Positions 44,914 through 56,398 of a DNA stretch of 64,000 bases are shown one piece after another. Source of the DNA: Moniliella sp. 'wahieum' (Eukaryota; Basidiomycota; Moniliellomycetes; Moniliellales; Moniliellaceae). A model generated the notes under the pieces. The model saw only the letters and a program-made list of their open reading frames with translations, was not told where the DNA came from and made no database searches. Position 1 is the stretch's first letter. Each line of letters begins with the position of its first letter. A program made the position numbers and the translations under genes. The stretch is from NCBI GenBank assembly GCA_003971905.1, contig RSEE01000080.1, positions 124,001 through 188,000 on the forward strand, read 5' to 3'.

Positions 44914-47900
44914 GAACTCGCGGGCAACCAGGACATCCAGTCTCGTCACGACTCGGGCGCGGATCCTAGCATCTGGAAGGATCTCAGGGTATTCAAAACC
45001 CTCAAGCCCAGCAACCGCTCAATCGAAATCGCTGATGGAAAACATATTAAAGCCAGTGGACGCGGAACATGTAGCATCGGTATCAAGTGTACCGACGGCA
45101 AATGTATCCATGTAGACCTACCCGGCAGTCTATACGTCCCCGGCATAGCAAGCAATCTCACGAGCGTAGCGCAAATAAGTGACGCAGGCCACGCATCCTG
45201 GTTCGCCCCCCACCGAAAAGGTATCTGGTTAAATGACAAGCATGGCAAATATCACCAAATCGCGGATTCCTCATACAAGCTGAACATCGTCCCGAAACCG
45301 ACACCCACAAACGAACACGCGGCCAAAGCTGCCGTCGCCACCCAACACACCGCAGCCAACACCATCGAGCACGTCATGTACGTTCACCAACAGTACAACC
45401 ACGCCGCGCTAGACCTACTCCCGACACTAACCGCCAACGCGCGAGCGAGCCTCCGCGTCAGCCCTGCCCAAATCCGACGCATCCGCCCCTTCTGGCATTG
45501 TCCCACCTGCACAAAAGCTCTGGCCAAAGCGCCCAGCCACCCTTCGCGCCACGGCCGCCGCATTTCGGAACGTCCTTTCGAAGTACTGCACGCCGACGTA
45601 GTCGACCTCCCTCGCATCACTGGCATGGGACATGGATACGCCCTGGTCGCGGTTGATGACTGGAGCCGTTACACCTTGCTGTTCCCCTAAAGACGAAAGG
45701 ACAAGCCACGGCGGAGCTGAAAAAACTCATCACCCGCGAGCAACGCATCGGAAAGGACCGTCTGCTTCGCATCTTGAAGACAGACAATGCCCCCGAGCTC
45801 ACCAGCGTACTCCGTCCGTTCCTTGAATCCGAAGGTATCACGACGGAAACCACCATACCAGGCCAAAGTCAATCAAATGGGGTGGCCGAGCGAGCCATCC
45901 AGGCAATCACCACACGCGCGCGCCAACTCATCATCGCCTCGGGCCTCCCGACATCAAACTGGTGGCAGGATGCCTTGCTGGCAGGGTGCTGGACGCACAA
46001 CCTCATGCCACCGACATCTCCACGCCAGGGCACACAATCTCGGGCTGAGCTGTACAAGGGGTCACCCCCACCGCTGCCAATGCACGCCTTCGGATCCTTG
46101 GCGTACCTTCACCTGGCCCAGGACCAACGTGACCATAAGCTCAGTCCGCGGGCTGTCGAAGCCATGCTCGTCGGGTACGACGCAGGTCGAGGTACAAAGG
46201 GTTGGCGCTGGGCTGTGTACGACCCGTCCATGGGCACGTTCCGATCCCAATGGGCAAAACCATACAAGTGGACCCAGCGCCAATACCACGAGGTTTTCCC
46301 CGACCGCTTTCCGCCTGACGTATCTCGCTTCCCCGCTCAACCCCTGCCTGACAGAACTGATGACTGACACTGAAACCAAAAAGGGAGAAGAAAAAATGAA
46401 CAAAATTGAAGTTGCAAATCCCAACACACCACCGAGAATCAACACTGATACTGACGCGACCATCGCAAGACAAAACGACACCCATCCAACCACCCCACCA
46501 CCAGACGGTACCCCGCCCGGACCCACCAGCGCCGTTTTGACCTTGACTGGGCACAGCTCCCCGTAGCGGACGACCCTCATGATGGTGACTTCCACGCACA
46601 CGCTGCCGCGCTGCCTCCGGTTCCCCTCCCTGACGGTAGTCGTAGTCCTGCGATCGGCCTACGCTTCCCACTGCCCGACACTGCCCTGCCCGCGTACAGC
46701 GACGGTCTCCATCCGCCTGAATACAAGGCGATGATCGCCCTTAGCGAGCCAGGGCCGCACGAGCGCATCCAGCTCACCAAGGACGGAGTACCTGTTGCAC
46801 CCAAGACAATGAAGGGCCTCCAATCACACCCCTCATTCGAACCAGTGCTGGAGGCGATGCGCACGGAAATCGACACCCTAGCCCGCTACGGCACATTCGA
46901 AGTCGTCACGCCCCCTCCAGACGCGCAGCTGCTGATTGGTCTGTGGCGTATCAACACCAAAACGGACGCAGACGGAAATTTCCTACGCTACCGAGCCCGT
47001 CTCGTTGCCGGGGGCCACCAGCAGGATGCTGACACATGGGGACAAACATTCGCCCCTGCCGTGCGCACTCCTGCCATCCTCAGCCTTATCGCCCTTGCTG
47101 GAAAGTTCGGCCTCCACCTCTTCACTGCTGATGTGCACTCTGCCTATTTGAACGCTCCCCTCACGGAAAAAGTGTACCTCCGCCCACCCCCATTCTTTCC
47201 CGAGGAAAAAGGCAAGGTCTGGCGTCTCCGGAAAAGCCTATATGGCCTCCACCAATCCGGCGCAAACTGGGCGGTATTATCATCCGTGACTTGCTCCGCG
47301 GAGACATGGGTTTTGTACAATCTCTGGCTGAGCCGTGCTTGTTCATCGACCCCGTAAAGGCGACACGGTCCTCCTTGCCGTGCACACCGACGATCTTCTC
47401 ATCGCCTGCACGTCTCACGCACGCTACGATTCTTCCTCACTGAGATCAACACCCATATCGAGGTGCGGGGAACGGCCCCCTACACTACCATCTGGCTGCC
47501 AGTACGACACCATAAACGGGAAACTACCTTAGCCAGCCAAAAATCATTGAGGAATCCATTGCCAAACATGAGGTTCCGCCACCCTGGTTATGGGCCTCCC
47601 CCACCCCAGCAGATGATCCCCGCGCGCACCGACCCCGAACCGCCCGCACTGCCCGCCGAGAGACGCGACTACCAAGCCAAAGTAGGATCTGGGCTGTGGG
47701 CTGCCCGCATGTGCCGCCCTGATGCGCTGTTCGGCATCTCAGCTCTAAGCCGAGCAACTGCCGATCCCTCCAAGGCCCACCGCGCTGCGGCAACAAACTT
47801 CCTCCGCTACCTCTACGGTACCAAGGGCTACGGTCTCCGACTAACACCCGAGCCTGACGCACCCGCTCTCGCGCTATACACGGATGCCGACCTGGCTGGA

Positions 47901-48383
47901 GACCCTGACCAATGGCGTTCCACGTCGGGATGCCTGCTTTTCGTCTACGGGGTTCCAGTGTCCTGGAGGAGCGTGCGTCAACCCAAGAGCGTCACCAACA
48001 CTGCTGCGGCCGAATATACGGCGGGATATGAGGGCCTCATTGATGCGAACTACGTTAAAAACATCTTACTGGAGCTCGGTGCCATCACCTCAGACGAGCC
48101 CATACACTGGTACTGCGACAACATGGCGGCACTTGCCTTGGCCGAAAAAGTGGGCAGCACGGGCAAACTACGTGAGCTGAACATCCGGTACCACAACGTA
48201 CGCCAGCATGTCGACTCGGGCGAAGTCAAAATCGCGCACATTGCTGGAAACGAGAACCCGGCCGACATCCTCACCAAACCAGCCACTAAGGTCTCACTCC
48301 TGGCCAACTTGCCTCGCCTCAAGCTTGAGGACGTTACAACCTTCCATCGTGCCACTGAGACCTCTGGCCAGCGGGGGTGTTGA
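44914..48383 (+). CDS. pol: copia Pol: protease, integrase, reverse transcriptase, RNase H (interrupted)
   Basis: The protease active-site motif DSGAD lies near 44953, directly after the gag stop and in frame with it. The integrase has an HHCC-type finger (HQQYNHAALDLL...CPTC, 45385-45510) and catalytic residues in VLHADVVDL, LKTDNAPELTS and SQSNGVAERAIQAI. Reverse transcriptase spans about 46740-47450 (RLVAGGHQQ, TADVHSAYLNAPL, LRKSLYGLHQSGANW, VHTDDLLIA as the YxDD-equivalent). RNase H spans about 47860-48330 (YTDADLAGDPDQWRSTSG, NTAAAEYTAGYEG, NENPADILTKP). The frame changes at 45684-45687, between 46360 and 46540, at 47269-47271 and 47359-47360, and near 47430 and 47530. It is described as interrupted; no repaired version is given. 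Confidence 0.9.
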
Positions 48384-48588
48384 CCACCAGTGGTCTAGAG
48401 CCCATCGGCCTTCAGTGACACGTGGCCCGATCCACACAGTGCACCGGGGCAGTGAGTTCCGACCCTTCCACGGGTTTCCACTGGCCTCCAGGCCAGGAGC
48501 CTATCAAGGCCCATAGCTCTAGCTCTCCTTAGCTCTTGAATGCCATCTCCATCGACCATCGCCAGCATCGCTAGCTAGGCTTGTGACA
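48378..48588 (+). repeat. 3' LTR of the copia element
   Basis: 211 bp, TGTTGACC...TGTGACA, matching the 5' LTR with no difference found by eye. Confidence 0.95.
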
Positions 48589-48593
48589 CTGCC
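48589..48593 (+). repeat. Target-site duplication CTGCC (right)
   Basis: Exact repeat of 43320-43324. Confidence 0.9.
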
Positions 48594-50158
48594 TCCCCGC
48601 CGCGTGCAGGCACACCTCGGTCGCTGTAGGCACAATGGCCTCAAAGAAGCCCCCTGGGCCCGCGACTCCTGCACCACCACCCTCTTCCGGCACTGGGGAG
48701 ACGGGTTTCCAGAACCCAGAGGTCGCTGACTAGCTGACTGCTGACGTGCTGACGCGCTCATGCGTCACCGTAACGGCGCTGATGCTGCGCTAAAAAAGCT
48801 GAGTACTGAGTGCCTGAGTGCGGAGCGCGGACTCCTCCCCTCGGGCCTCCTCGGGCCTCCCCAGGCCGCCCAGCCACCCCGGTCCCCGCGCATTGTTGAC
48901 GCTGTCACCGCATCACCAGTCGCTACAGGAACGTGGCCGCGACGCTATGCCCGCCACGCCAGGTCGTTGAACCCTCCCCCCCCGCCCGTTCCAGTACACA
49001 TGGACCACTCGGCCCAAGGCTGGTGCTTGCTACGTTTTCTTGCTCTTTTTGTGGCGTCTCGTTCTTCCTCCCCGCACACTCGAAGCCCCCACGACCCCAC
49101 ATTATGCATTATTGTTCCCCAGCTGCAACAGCAGGCAACGGCACAACCACAGAAGGCAGTCCATGGTATCATCGGCATCCTATAGCCTATTGATTGTCTT
49201 CAAAAGAGGTCTAGCCCATTGTTCCTCCAAGCCTTGTGTCGGGCTTTTGGTAATCGGTGAGCGCTGAGCTGACTGAACATCTGTGGTATCGCAGGGTATC
49301 GCCTGTGGTATCGCTTGGGCTGAGGGCGTACTCAGCACGTTTAGCCCTCACCGCGCTCAGCCTGCTCCAGCCTCGCGCTCACCGAGCCCATCGCACTAGC
49401 GCCACTGAGCAAGTGTAAGTGCGACGTATGAGTTCACGCTGTACGTCACTAGTTCACTAGTCACTCTAGTCACTAGTCACTGCCAGAGGCTTTTCAGGGA
49501 CCGCAGCGATAACTCCTTTGGCGTGTATCAGTGTGGAATTGGAAACACTCGACTGCCTCGCTGGGTACAACAACGCAGTCCACGCTCAACATACGTTCAA
49601 CCAGAGGCCCTGACCCCAAAGCAAACAAAGAAACTACAGAGGTGCCCCACGGCCGCAGCCTAGCACGACCGGCGTATACCATGCATACATGGTACGACTG
49701 GTCCCGTTGCAAAACGTGGTGCAAAACGTGTGGTATTCATATATCGTTTGCTGGCCACCGGTAACCGGTAATAGATGGTAGCCGACCTAACTTTGGCTTG
49801 CCAACCCGAGTTGGCCGGGGAATGGAGGGAAAGGGATTTGGGGGGTTGGCGCGAATGTCCGCTTGGGCCGCTGCCATGAGGTGCCTGTTGAGGGACGCTC
49901 AGGGTAGGAGTGTAGCAAAGTAGACAAATGTGTTGCAGGACTGGACTTTTGCGCTCAGTCATGAATTCGGTCTTCGTCCAGGAGAGGGATAGAAGGCAGT
50001 CCAGAGAGAGCTGGGCACAGTGGAGACCAGATGTATGGGGAAAGACCATCGCCGTACATCACTCGCTTTGGGTCTGATGGAAACCCAAGGCAGGAGATGG
50101 AGTTGCCAGGCCAGTACCTTGGTTTGCACTCAGGCCCTCAAGTCTCGGATCTCAAGTC
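48594..50158. other. Intergenic region right of the retrotransposon
   Basis: No gene was recognised; open frames are short or Pro/Ser-rich. It holds ACTAGT-centred tandem words at 49447-49480 (TCACTAGT repeats) and a GCTGAGC-rich stretch at 49260-49400. Confidence 0.5.
49447..49480. repeat. TCACTAGT palindromic tandem words
   Basis: Three ACTAG(T) palindromes and one CTAGTCACT unit within 34 bp, another example of the AAGCTT/ATGCAT/ATCGAT type arrays between genes in this window. Confidence 0.8.
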
Positions 50159-51147
50159 TCAAGCGTCATCTTGGAGGAACCAGCCGTACTTCTCCATTGC
50201 GCCCAATGACGTGAGAGCAGGTGGATAGCCAAACGACGAGTGGCGCAGCGACCCGACCTGCGCCCAACGTTGGGCCAACGCGGAAATGTCATTGCAGAGG
50301 CGCCGGACGGGCTTGGGCATATGGTCCATGTGCTTCGAGGAAGGTCGCCAATCCCGAGAGGCAGTAAAGCGGCACGCCGAGCGAAACGTCCACCGCTGGT
50401 ACGGATTTTGCACTACCCGGTAAACCTCGAGCCAATGGGTGCCCCAGCCAAACACGCCTTCCCCATCCGGAGCAGGATGCGTCCATTCGTCCAGCGCAGG
50501 CGCAGCTGTCTCAATGATGGCAGCAAGTGCCAAGTAGCCTCCTGTAGAGTGACTGCCCGGGGTCATGCCTACCCGACGAATGATGTCCTCTACCATTTCC
50601 CACGCCTGAGCACGGAACAGATCCATGTGAACAGGTAGCCAAGAAAAAGAGTAGGACCCAAAATGAGTCGTGCTTGCGCCAGTCGCTTGCCGGGGCCTTC
50701 GGCACTGGAGTCCCAGTCGGCTGGCTCGGAGGTGACATGGTCCAAGTCATCCCAAATGGTCTTGTATCGGGCCAGCAAATGCTCTACAATGTAGGCCTGT
50801 CGGCCATTGCTCGGACGAAGGTGCGAGGGAGAAGCACCTTGCCAAGCAGGACCAATGTACGAGTCGTGGGCCCAGCCATTCAGACTCTCCGGCCCACCGT
50901 GATGAGGACCCGAAGTGGCCGCCAATAGCCAGTCCAGGATCTCGTCCGCCTTACCTGGATCGGCCTGGACAGCAAGGATGACCTTGTCGGCAAGCTGAAG
51001 CGCGAGGTGGTACCCGGGCGGCTGCTGGCCAGCCGGGTGGGTGGAGTCGGCAAATGTATCAGCAACGAGCTTGGCTAGGGCGCTGGCTCCTGTCCAATTT
51101 CGCCCAATTGCTGAGAAAAGTCGGGCCCGAGAGGTGAGGTTGGCCAT
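50159..51147 (-). CDS. Unknown conserved-looking protein, about 320 residues
   Basis: Not recognised. The start at 51147 gives MANLTSRARLFSAIGRNWTG. It continues with ALAKLVADTFADSTH, YHLALQLADKVILAVQ, KADEILDWLLAA, VEHLLARYKTIWDDLDH and RLILGPTLFLGYLF. After a 1-base frame change near 50625 it continues with FRAQAWEMVEDIIRRVGM, GGYLALAAIIETAAPALDEW, and FGYPPALTSLGAMEKYGWFL. The sequence is rich in amphipathic helices and Trp, with one modestly hydrophobic segment (GPTLFLGYLF). No catalytic motif is visible. Codon use and helix pattern argue for a real gene, with a stop at 50159. An in-frame upstream extension exists but looks non-coding. Confidence 0.6.
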
Positions 51148-52028
51148 AGAGGGGGCGGATGAGGGAAGGGGAGTCGTGGTGGCGCGTTCAGAAAATGTGC
51201 GACGTCCAAGCTGCTTCCTGAGCAAAAAACAAGCTGGGAGAGCAGGGGAAGGCGCAAAGGAGGTAGGTTTGAAAACCAGCTGAAGATAATCAGACCGATC
51301 AGATCGACCAGCCAGCCGTTGAACGCGCGACTCGCTTGCGCCTACGAGAGGCACGGCGCCGGTGAGAGGGTGGTCCGTGCATAAGCTTGTACCCCTTGGC
51401 CCCTGTCTCGGCCTCTTTGGTACGTGGCGAAGCACAATCTCTCTATTAATCCAAGCACCACCATATCCGGCCAGTATGGTGGTCTCCTCACTGTAGCTGT
51501 TGGCCCTCGGCAAAACACGCCATCGTTGCTGTCACCGTCTGCGGTCTACATGGAAAGCCAGCGCCCCGCACCTCGTTACGCGTTATGGTTCGCACAGAAC
51601 TGAACGTGGGAGAGTCATTGTGTTGATCGTCCTTGTGCTGAATAATACTGAGACGAGAGTTTCAGGCGGAGTGTGGGCGCGGGCGTTGGTAGCAGCGCGA
51701 CTCCAATCCAGTCCCCGTTCCATGCGCACATCTGCCCCTGCCTCTGGGGGGGATGGCCCTTGAGCTAGCTTAGCTCCTTACCTCCTATGGGTGCTGCGTG
51801 TCACCATTCTCCTCAGCCGTCTTCTTAAAAGGAACCGTTAAAGCGCCTTTCCATTCTGGGTGTTGCCGGGGGGAATACGCTGCTCATTCCACGGGGCAGA
51901 TCGCATGAAGGATTGAATGTATGTACATTGATGCAAGGGTCTGGCAGGAAAACAAGATCAGACGAAAACGGTGGCCAGGATCACCACAGTCAAGCGAGTA
52001 GTCATTGTTGACTGTGTTGCCGCCTCAA
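51148..52028. other. Intergenic, no gene recognised
   Basis: About 880 bp between the start of the unknown gene and the end of CHM7. Short open frames only. TTAGCTTAGCTCC and GGAACCGTTAAAGCGCC occur but no element could be assigned. Confidence 0.5.
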
Positions 52029-53708
52029 TCAAGACGATGGCTCAGGTTGAGCCAACGAAGAATTGGGCAAAGTGGATGTCTGGGATGCAGAGGTGGCACC
52101 ATCAGTCTCCTGGCCTGGTGCGTGCTGCGGCACTGAAGGAAGTTGTGGCAAGGTTGAAGAGGGCTCAGGTTCAGGGAGGGCAGGAGCAACCTTGCTGATC
52201 TCGCCTGAACTCTGTTCGGGGTGGGGCTGTACTTTCCCTTCTGTCGCTGCCTCTTCGGGGATGCGCTCGGGGGCAGGCACAGGCACGGGTGCAGGATGGG
52301 CTTCCTTCTCCAGGGCAGCCAACTCAGCCGCAATTTCATCTTCATCAATCTCGTCTGCTCCCGGGGCAGGAGCAGAGATGGCGTCGGAAACTGCCTGAGC
52401 ATCCTCCACCCCAGCCTGGAGATCGTCCATTGTCTTCTCTACCCGGTCCAGCTGTAGACGCGGGTCGGCCAAGACATGGGCCAAGGCTGTGGAGGCCGAT
52501 TCGTATGTTTCGACCAACTTGGCGTCGGTAGATGTTTGGTCGAGTTTGAGTAGCACGGTGGCCAGGTTGTGTTCCGCACCCAGGCGCTTTTCCAGCAAGT
52601 CCATCAGCATCTTACGCGTCTTGAGATGACTTCGTGCAGTGGTAGCCTGCTTAGCCGCCACAGCTTTCTTTGCTCGCTCAGTGCACGTCTCAATTTGGCT
52701 CTGGAGCGAGGCTACTTGGGCTTCCAAGAGCGCATGGGTAATCCGCACTTGTACCATATCCTGTTCATGCTTTGTCACAGGACTGGCTCGCTTGCCCGAC
52801 CAGAAGCAAACTTGACCACGTCATCCTTAATGGACACAACTTGCAGGTCCCGCTCAAGGTGGAGCAGCAAAATGTCCAAGTCTTCCTGAGCCAACGGGGG
52901 AGCTGGGGTTGTCCCAGAAGCAGACTCCTTCCCTGGTTGTACAGACCACTTGGCCAAGACAGGCGCACACAGCAGACGAGCAACTTCATTCTTGGTGTAG
53001 AGCATGTCCAAAGGCGAGATACCTGCACGGTCAAAGTGCACATCCTGCATCCCTTTCGCAGCCTCTGAAAGCAAAGCAAGAACGACATAGTCGCCCTGAA
53101 CGTGATCCCAAGCCGAGTCGACTCCTCGTCTCCTCCCTCCTCGCCACCGAGACCAAGAGCACCCAAGGCGGCGGTCAAAGCGGCCATTGCAGCGGAAGCT
53201 GCCATCCCGCCTGCCGCTCCGACGGCGCGACGAGCCAAACCTCGCCCGTCAGTTGCGCCAGAAGCTCGGTAGGTACCTGAACCGGATGTGGCAACGCGGA
53301 TGGGCGTAGAAGAGGCGAGGAAGGCAGGGTACGAGAAGAGGGCGCCCTGGGAAGACAGCTCCTGAACGACCGCTCCCAACCCCAGTGGGCGGCCCACATC
53401 GTCGCGCGTCCAGAGCTGGCGCAGGCTTGGGTCCACGTGGAGCACCAAACGGCTCGAAGCAGGCTCAGACGAAGACACAGACACAGAAGGAGACTGGATG
53501 CCGGCCTTGGTACGCACGGCCAGTGGGGTGGAGGCTGGCGAGGGTAGAAGGCCGGCGCGCAGAGCTGCGAAGAGGGCGCGGCGCCACCAGAGGACCCGGT
53601 CGCCGAAGGCTGCTGGGTCAGCCTTGGCGTGTGCGCCCAAGTCCGACCACAGCCCCTGCGCGCGGTCGGGCCGGGGTCGGGGACGACGGGGGCGAGATGC
53701 GGGTCCAT
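52029..53708 (-). CDS. CHM7: Chm7/CHMP7, nuclear-envelope ESCRT-III adaptor
   Basis: Chm7 recruits ESCRT-III to the inner nuclear membrane for nuclear-pore surveillance and envelope sealing. The N-terminal winged-helix region is shown by LWSDLGAHAKADPAAFGDRV, LWWRRALFAALRAGLL, LHVDPSLRQLW and GLGAVVQELSSQGALF. The second winged-helix part reads LLSEAAKGMQDVHFD, SPLDMLYTKNEVARLLC and VVSIKDDVVKFASG. The C-terminal Snf7 core has ITHALLEAQVASLQSQIE, HLKTRKMLMDLLEKRL and TALAHVLADPRLQLDRVEKT. A MIM1-like helix (EDEIAAELAALEKEA) and an unusually long Pro/Gln/Ser tail of about 80 residues follow. Frame changes near 53645, 53110 and 52785 separate these blocks. The start at 53708 (MDPHLAPVVPDP) is preferred because family alignments begin close to it; 53751 is an alternative. 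Confidence 0.8.
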
Positions 53709-53937
53709 GGGCGGCAGGAGCGTGTGGTGGAGGCAGAGGACGACGGGGCAAAAAAGATCAACGTTGAGATCAACATCAATGTTGAACGTTCAACGTTCAA
53801 CAGGAGCAGTCGGCTGCTTTTGCAACATTCAAGTGGGCGCTCGGCCGAGAAGGCCAGCCGGCACAGCTGGCGCTGCTACCTTCTCCCTCCCGCACGGCCG
53901 CCGCCCCGCCCCCTCTCCCCGCCGCCCACGGAGCGCA
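53709..53937. promoter_or_regulatory. Short divergent promoter CHM7/MSM1
   Basis: 229 bp between divergent start codons. It contains a run of AACGTT-type palindromes (53758-53802: ATCAACGTTGAGATCAAC, then TTGAACGTTCAACGTTCAAC). A shared regulator binding these inverted words is conceivable but not shown. Confidence 0.5.
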
Positions 53938-56058
53938 ATGCTCAGCCGCTGTGCGCTCCGCGCGCTGTCCATCCGCCCCGCACTGCTCCCGCTGTCTCTC
54001 CGGCGCGTGCTGCTGCCAGGCCGCCGCCATCCTCCCCCGCCGCTGCCTCGCCTCGACCAGCAAGCCCCCACGCCCGCGCCGGATGCGGCCAGCTCCAAGC
54101 CCTTCTACCTCACAACCCCCATCTTTTATGTCAACGCTGACCCCCATATCGGCCATCTCTACACCGCCGTTCTTTCCGACATTCTTGTGCGCTGGAATGC
54201 GCTCCGCCACCATGGCCGCGCACCCGCCGGCCCCTTGGGCCCCGCTCCCGACCTTCCCGGCCCGCTCTTTTGCACCGGCACCGACGAGCATGGGCTCAAA
54301 ATCCAGCGCGCTGCCGAGGACTTGGGCATCTCCCCCCGTGCGCTGTGTGATCAAGTCAGCACCCGCTTCCGCCACCTGACTGGGGCAGCGGGCGTTGCGG
54401 CCAGCACATTTATCCGCACTACTGAGCCACGACACACGGTGGCTGTCCACCAGATGTGGGGAAGCTGCAGGAAAAGGGCATGATCTACAAGGGTGAGCAC
54501 CACGGCTGGTATGCCGTGTCGGACGAGGCGTTTTACCCTGAGACGCAGGTCGCAGACTACCAGGACCCCAAGACGGGGGAGACATACAAGGTACGCCATG
54601 CTCCGCTGTTGAAGGACACGTCAGACTGACTCGGGTGCCTCAGATCTCCACCGAGACGGGCAAGCGAGTCGAGTGGTCATCCGAAGAAAATTACAAGTTC
54701 CGTTTGTCTGCTATGGTACCCCAGCTGATTGAGTGGATCGAGAAGCACGACCGTGCGTGTCCTCCTGTCTCTTGGCCATGGGAGAAACACAACTGACCTA
54801 CCCTTATTTGGTCTAGCTATCCAACCGGTTCAGTTCAAGGAAAAGGTGCTGTATGAGCTCCGTACACCCGGACAAGTGGAGGATCTTTCCATCTCCCGCC
54901 CTCGTTCCCGGCTGCAGTGGGGCATTCCCGTCCCCGACGACGAGGAACATGTGATCTACGTTTGGATGGACGCCCTGGTCAACTATCTCACTGCTGCAGG
55001 CTTCCCTGGCGAGTATAAGGCGTGGCCAGCTGACGTGCAAGTGATTGGCAAGGACATTGTACGGTACGCTGTCGCTCCACCCGCTTGATTTTTGACGAGT
55101 TCGACTGACCCATTTGGGCTGCCAGCTTTCATACCATCTACTGGCCCGCCTTTCTCATGGCCGCCGGCATCACACCTCCTCGCACAGTCCTGGTCCATTC
55201 CCACTGGACCGTGGGAGGGGGGAAAATGAGCAAAAGCGTGGGCAACGTGGTGGACCCCTTTTGGCTTCTCAAAACAGGTGCTGGCTTGATGCCGGAAGAT
55301 TCGCCCGGAACCCGGGATGTGGGACGGTACCTCTTGGCTAAGGCCGGTGGCAGTCTGGCCTCGGATGCCGACTACTCTCCCACGGTTTGCCTCGATTGCC
55401 CGCAAAGACCTGAGGAACCAATTGGGCAACTGACCTCCCGCATGCTCGGGCCCAAAATTCTCTCCCGCACCCCCCCTCTGGCTCCCCCAGCCCACCGCGT
55501 CATCTCCGGTACAGACCGTGTTGACCCAACCGACTCCTACGGAGAAGGATATTCCTGAGCTGGTGGAACTTAGAAATGCTCTGGCTGACTTGCCCGATCA
55601 GTTCGACGCACTGATACAGCGATACCGTTTCGCTGCCGCACTTGACGCGGTGTTGGAGGTGGTGGCTCGGGTACGTCCGATTCCTATTATGCTCGATAAG
55701 TGGGGCTAACCACGACCGTTTTTTTTCGCCTTAAGAACAACGAGTATGTGCAGGCGCTGGCCCCTTGGTCGTCGGCTACTGCACCAGAGACGTACGGACG
55801 GGCGTATACTGGACGATCGAGACGCTGCGCGTGGTAGGCGCGCTCCTGTCCCCCTTCATGCCGGAACGCATGGCTGTTCTTCTGACCACCTTGGGCGAGC
55901 CGGTCCCGGCATCATGTTCCCTCGAGTCGGGGGAACGCACTCCACCGCCTGGGGTTCCCGACGCCTCCCCGGCCGAGGACTCTTGGACTGACATTTGTAC
56001 ACGGCGCCCCGAAGTTCATCTCACCCTTCGCGGAGAGAAGTGGTGCCGCTATTCATGA
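53938..56058 (+). CDS. MSM1: Mitochondrial methionyl-tRNA synthetase
   Basis: A class I synthetase that charges mitochondrial tRNA-Met. The N-terminus [20 protein letters not shown] is Arg/Leu/Ser-rich and fits a mitochondrial presequence. [20 protein letters not shown] contains the HIGH signature, and [15 protein letters not shown] the KMSKS loop. Other family segments are [67 protein letters not shown] and [15 protein letters not shown]. Introns are 54591-54643, 54753-54816, 55064-55125 and 55671-55735; all are GT-AG and restore frame. The anticodon-binding part ends with [20 protein letters not shown]. Frame changes occur near 54455, 55380-55540 and 55760. The stop is 56058. It lies tail to tail with RIB3, 340 bp apart. 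Confidence 0.92.
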
Positions 56059-56398
56059 TTCCTGCAGACGAGCCATGATGCAGGAGTCATGGGTGGTCTA
56101 CAGCGCCCATGGGTTGAACGTTCTGCTTTTCGCGGCAGGAAACGCTTTCGCCTTTAGTGCTGATTAAAACAAAAGGACCATCGCATTAAGCAGCGCCATC
56201 ACTCGATGCAGCATAACTCAGACTATGGTGCCCAGTTCAGTAGGCATACCCGTTGAATATGGGTGGGGGGGGGGGGGGGAGGTGGAAACGCAGCTGGCAG
56301 GTGGTGGTGCGATAGAGACAATGGCATGCCATTGTCCGGCAGCCACGCATGGTAGCCAATTGGCCCATGCGCAGGGCTTGGCCAGCATCGTTACTGGG

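Larger units (their letters stand above)
43325..48588 (+). mobile_element. Ty1/copia LTR retrotransposon, full length (5264 bp)
   Basis: The order LTR, gag, protease, integrase, reverse transcriptase, RNase H, LTR is the copia (Pseudoviridae-type) order. The LTRs look identical over 211 bp and a 5-bp CTGCC duplication flanks the element, so the insertion is recent. A purine tract (GCGGGGG) abuts the 3' LTR and may be the polypurine tract. The coding region contains one in-frame TAG after gag and at least six 1-base frame changes, several at C or G runs. Because the LTRs are undamaged, these breaks may be assembly errors rather than decay. Confidence 0.95.

Noticed and set aside
43681-48383. 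The copia element as an old, decayed copy
   Set aside because: Undamaged LTRs and a perfect target duplication argue for a recent insertion; most breaks are 1-base changes at G/C runs like those in essential host genes.
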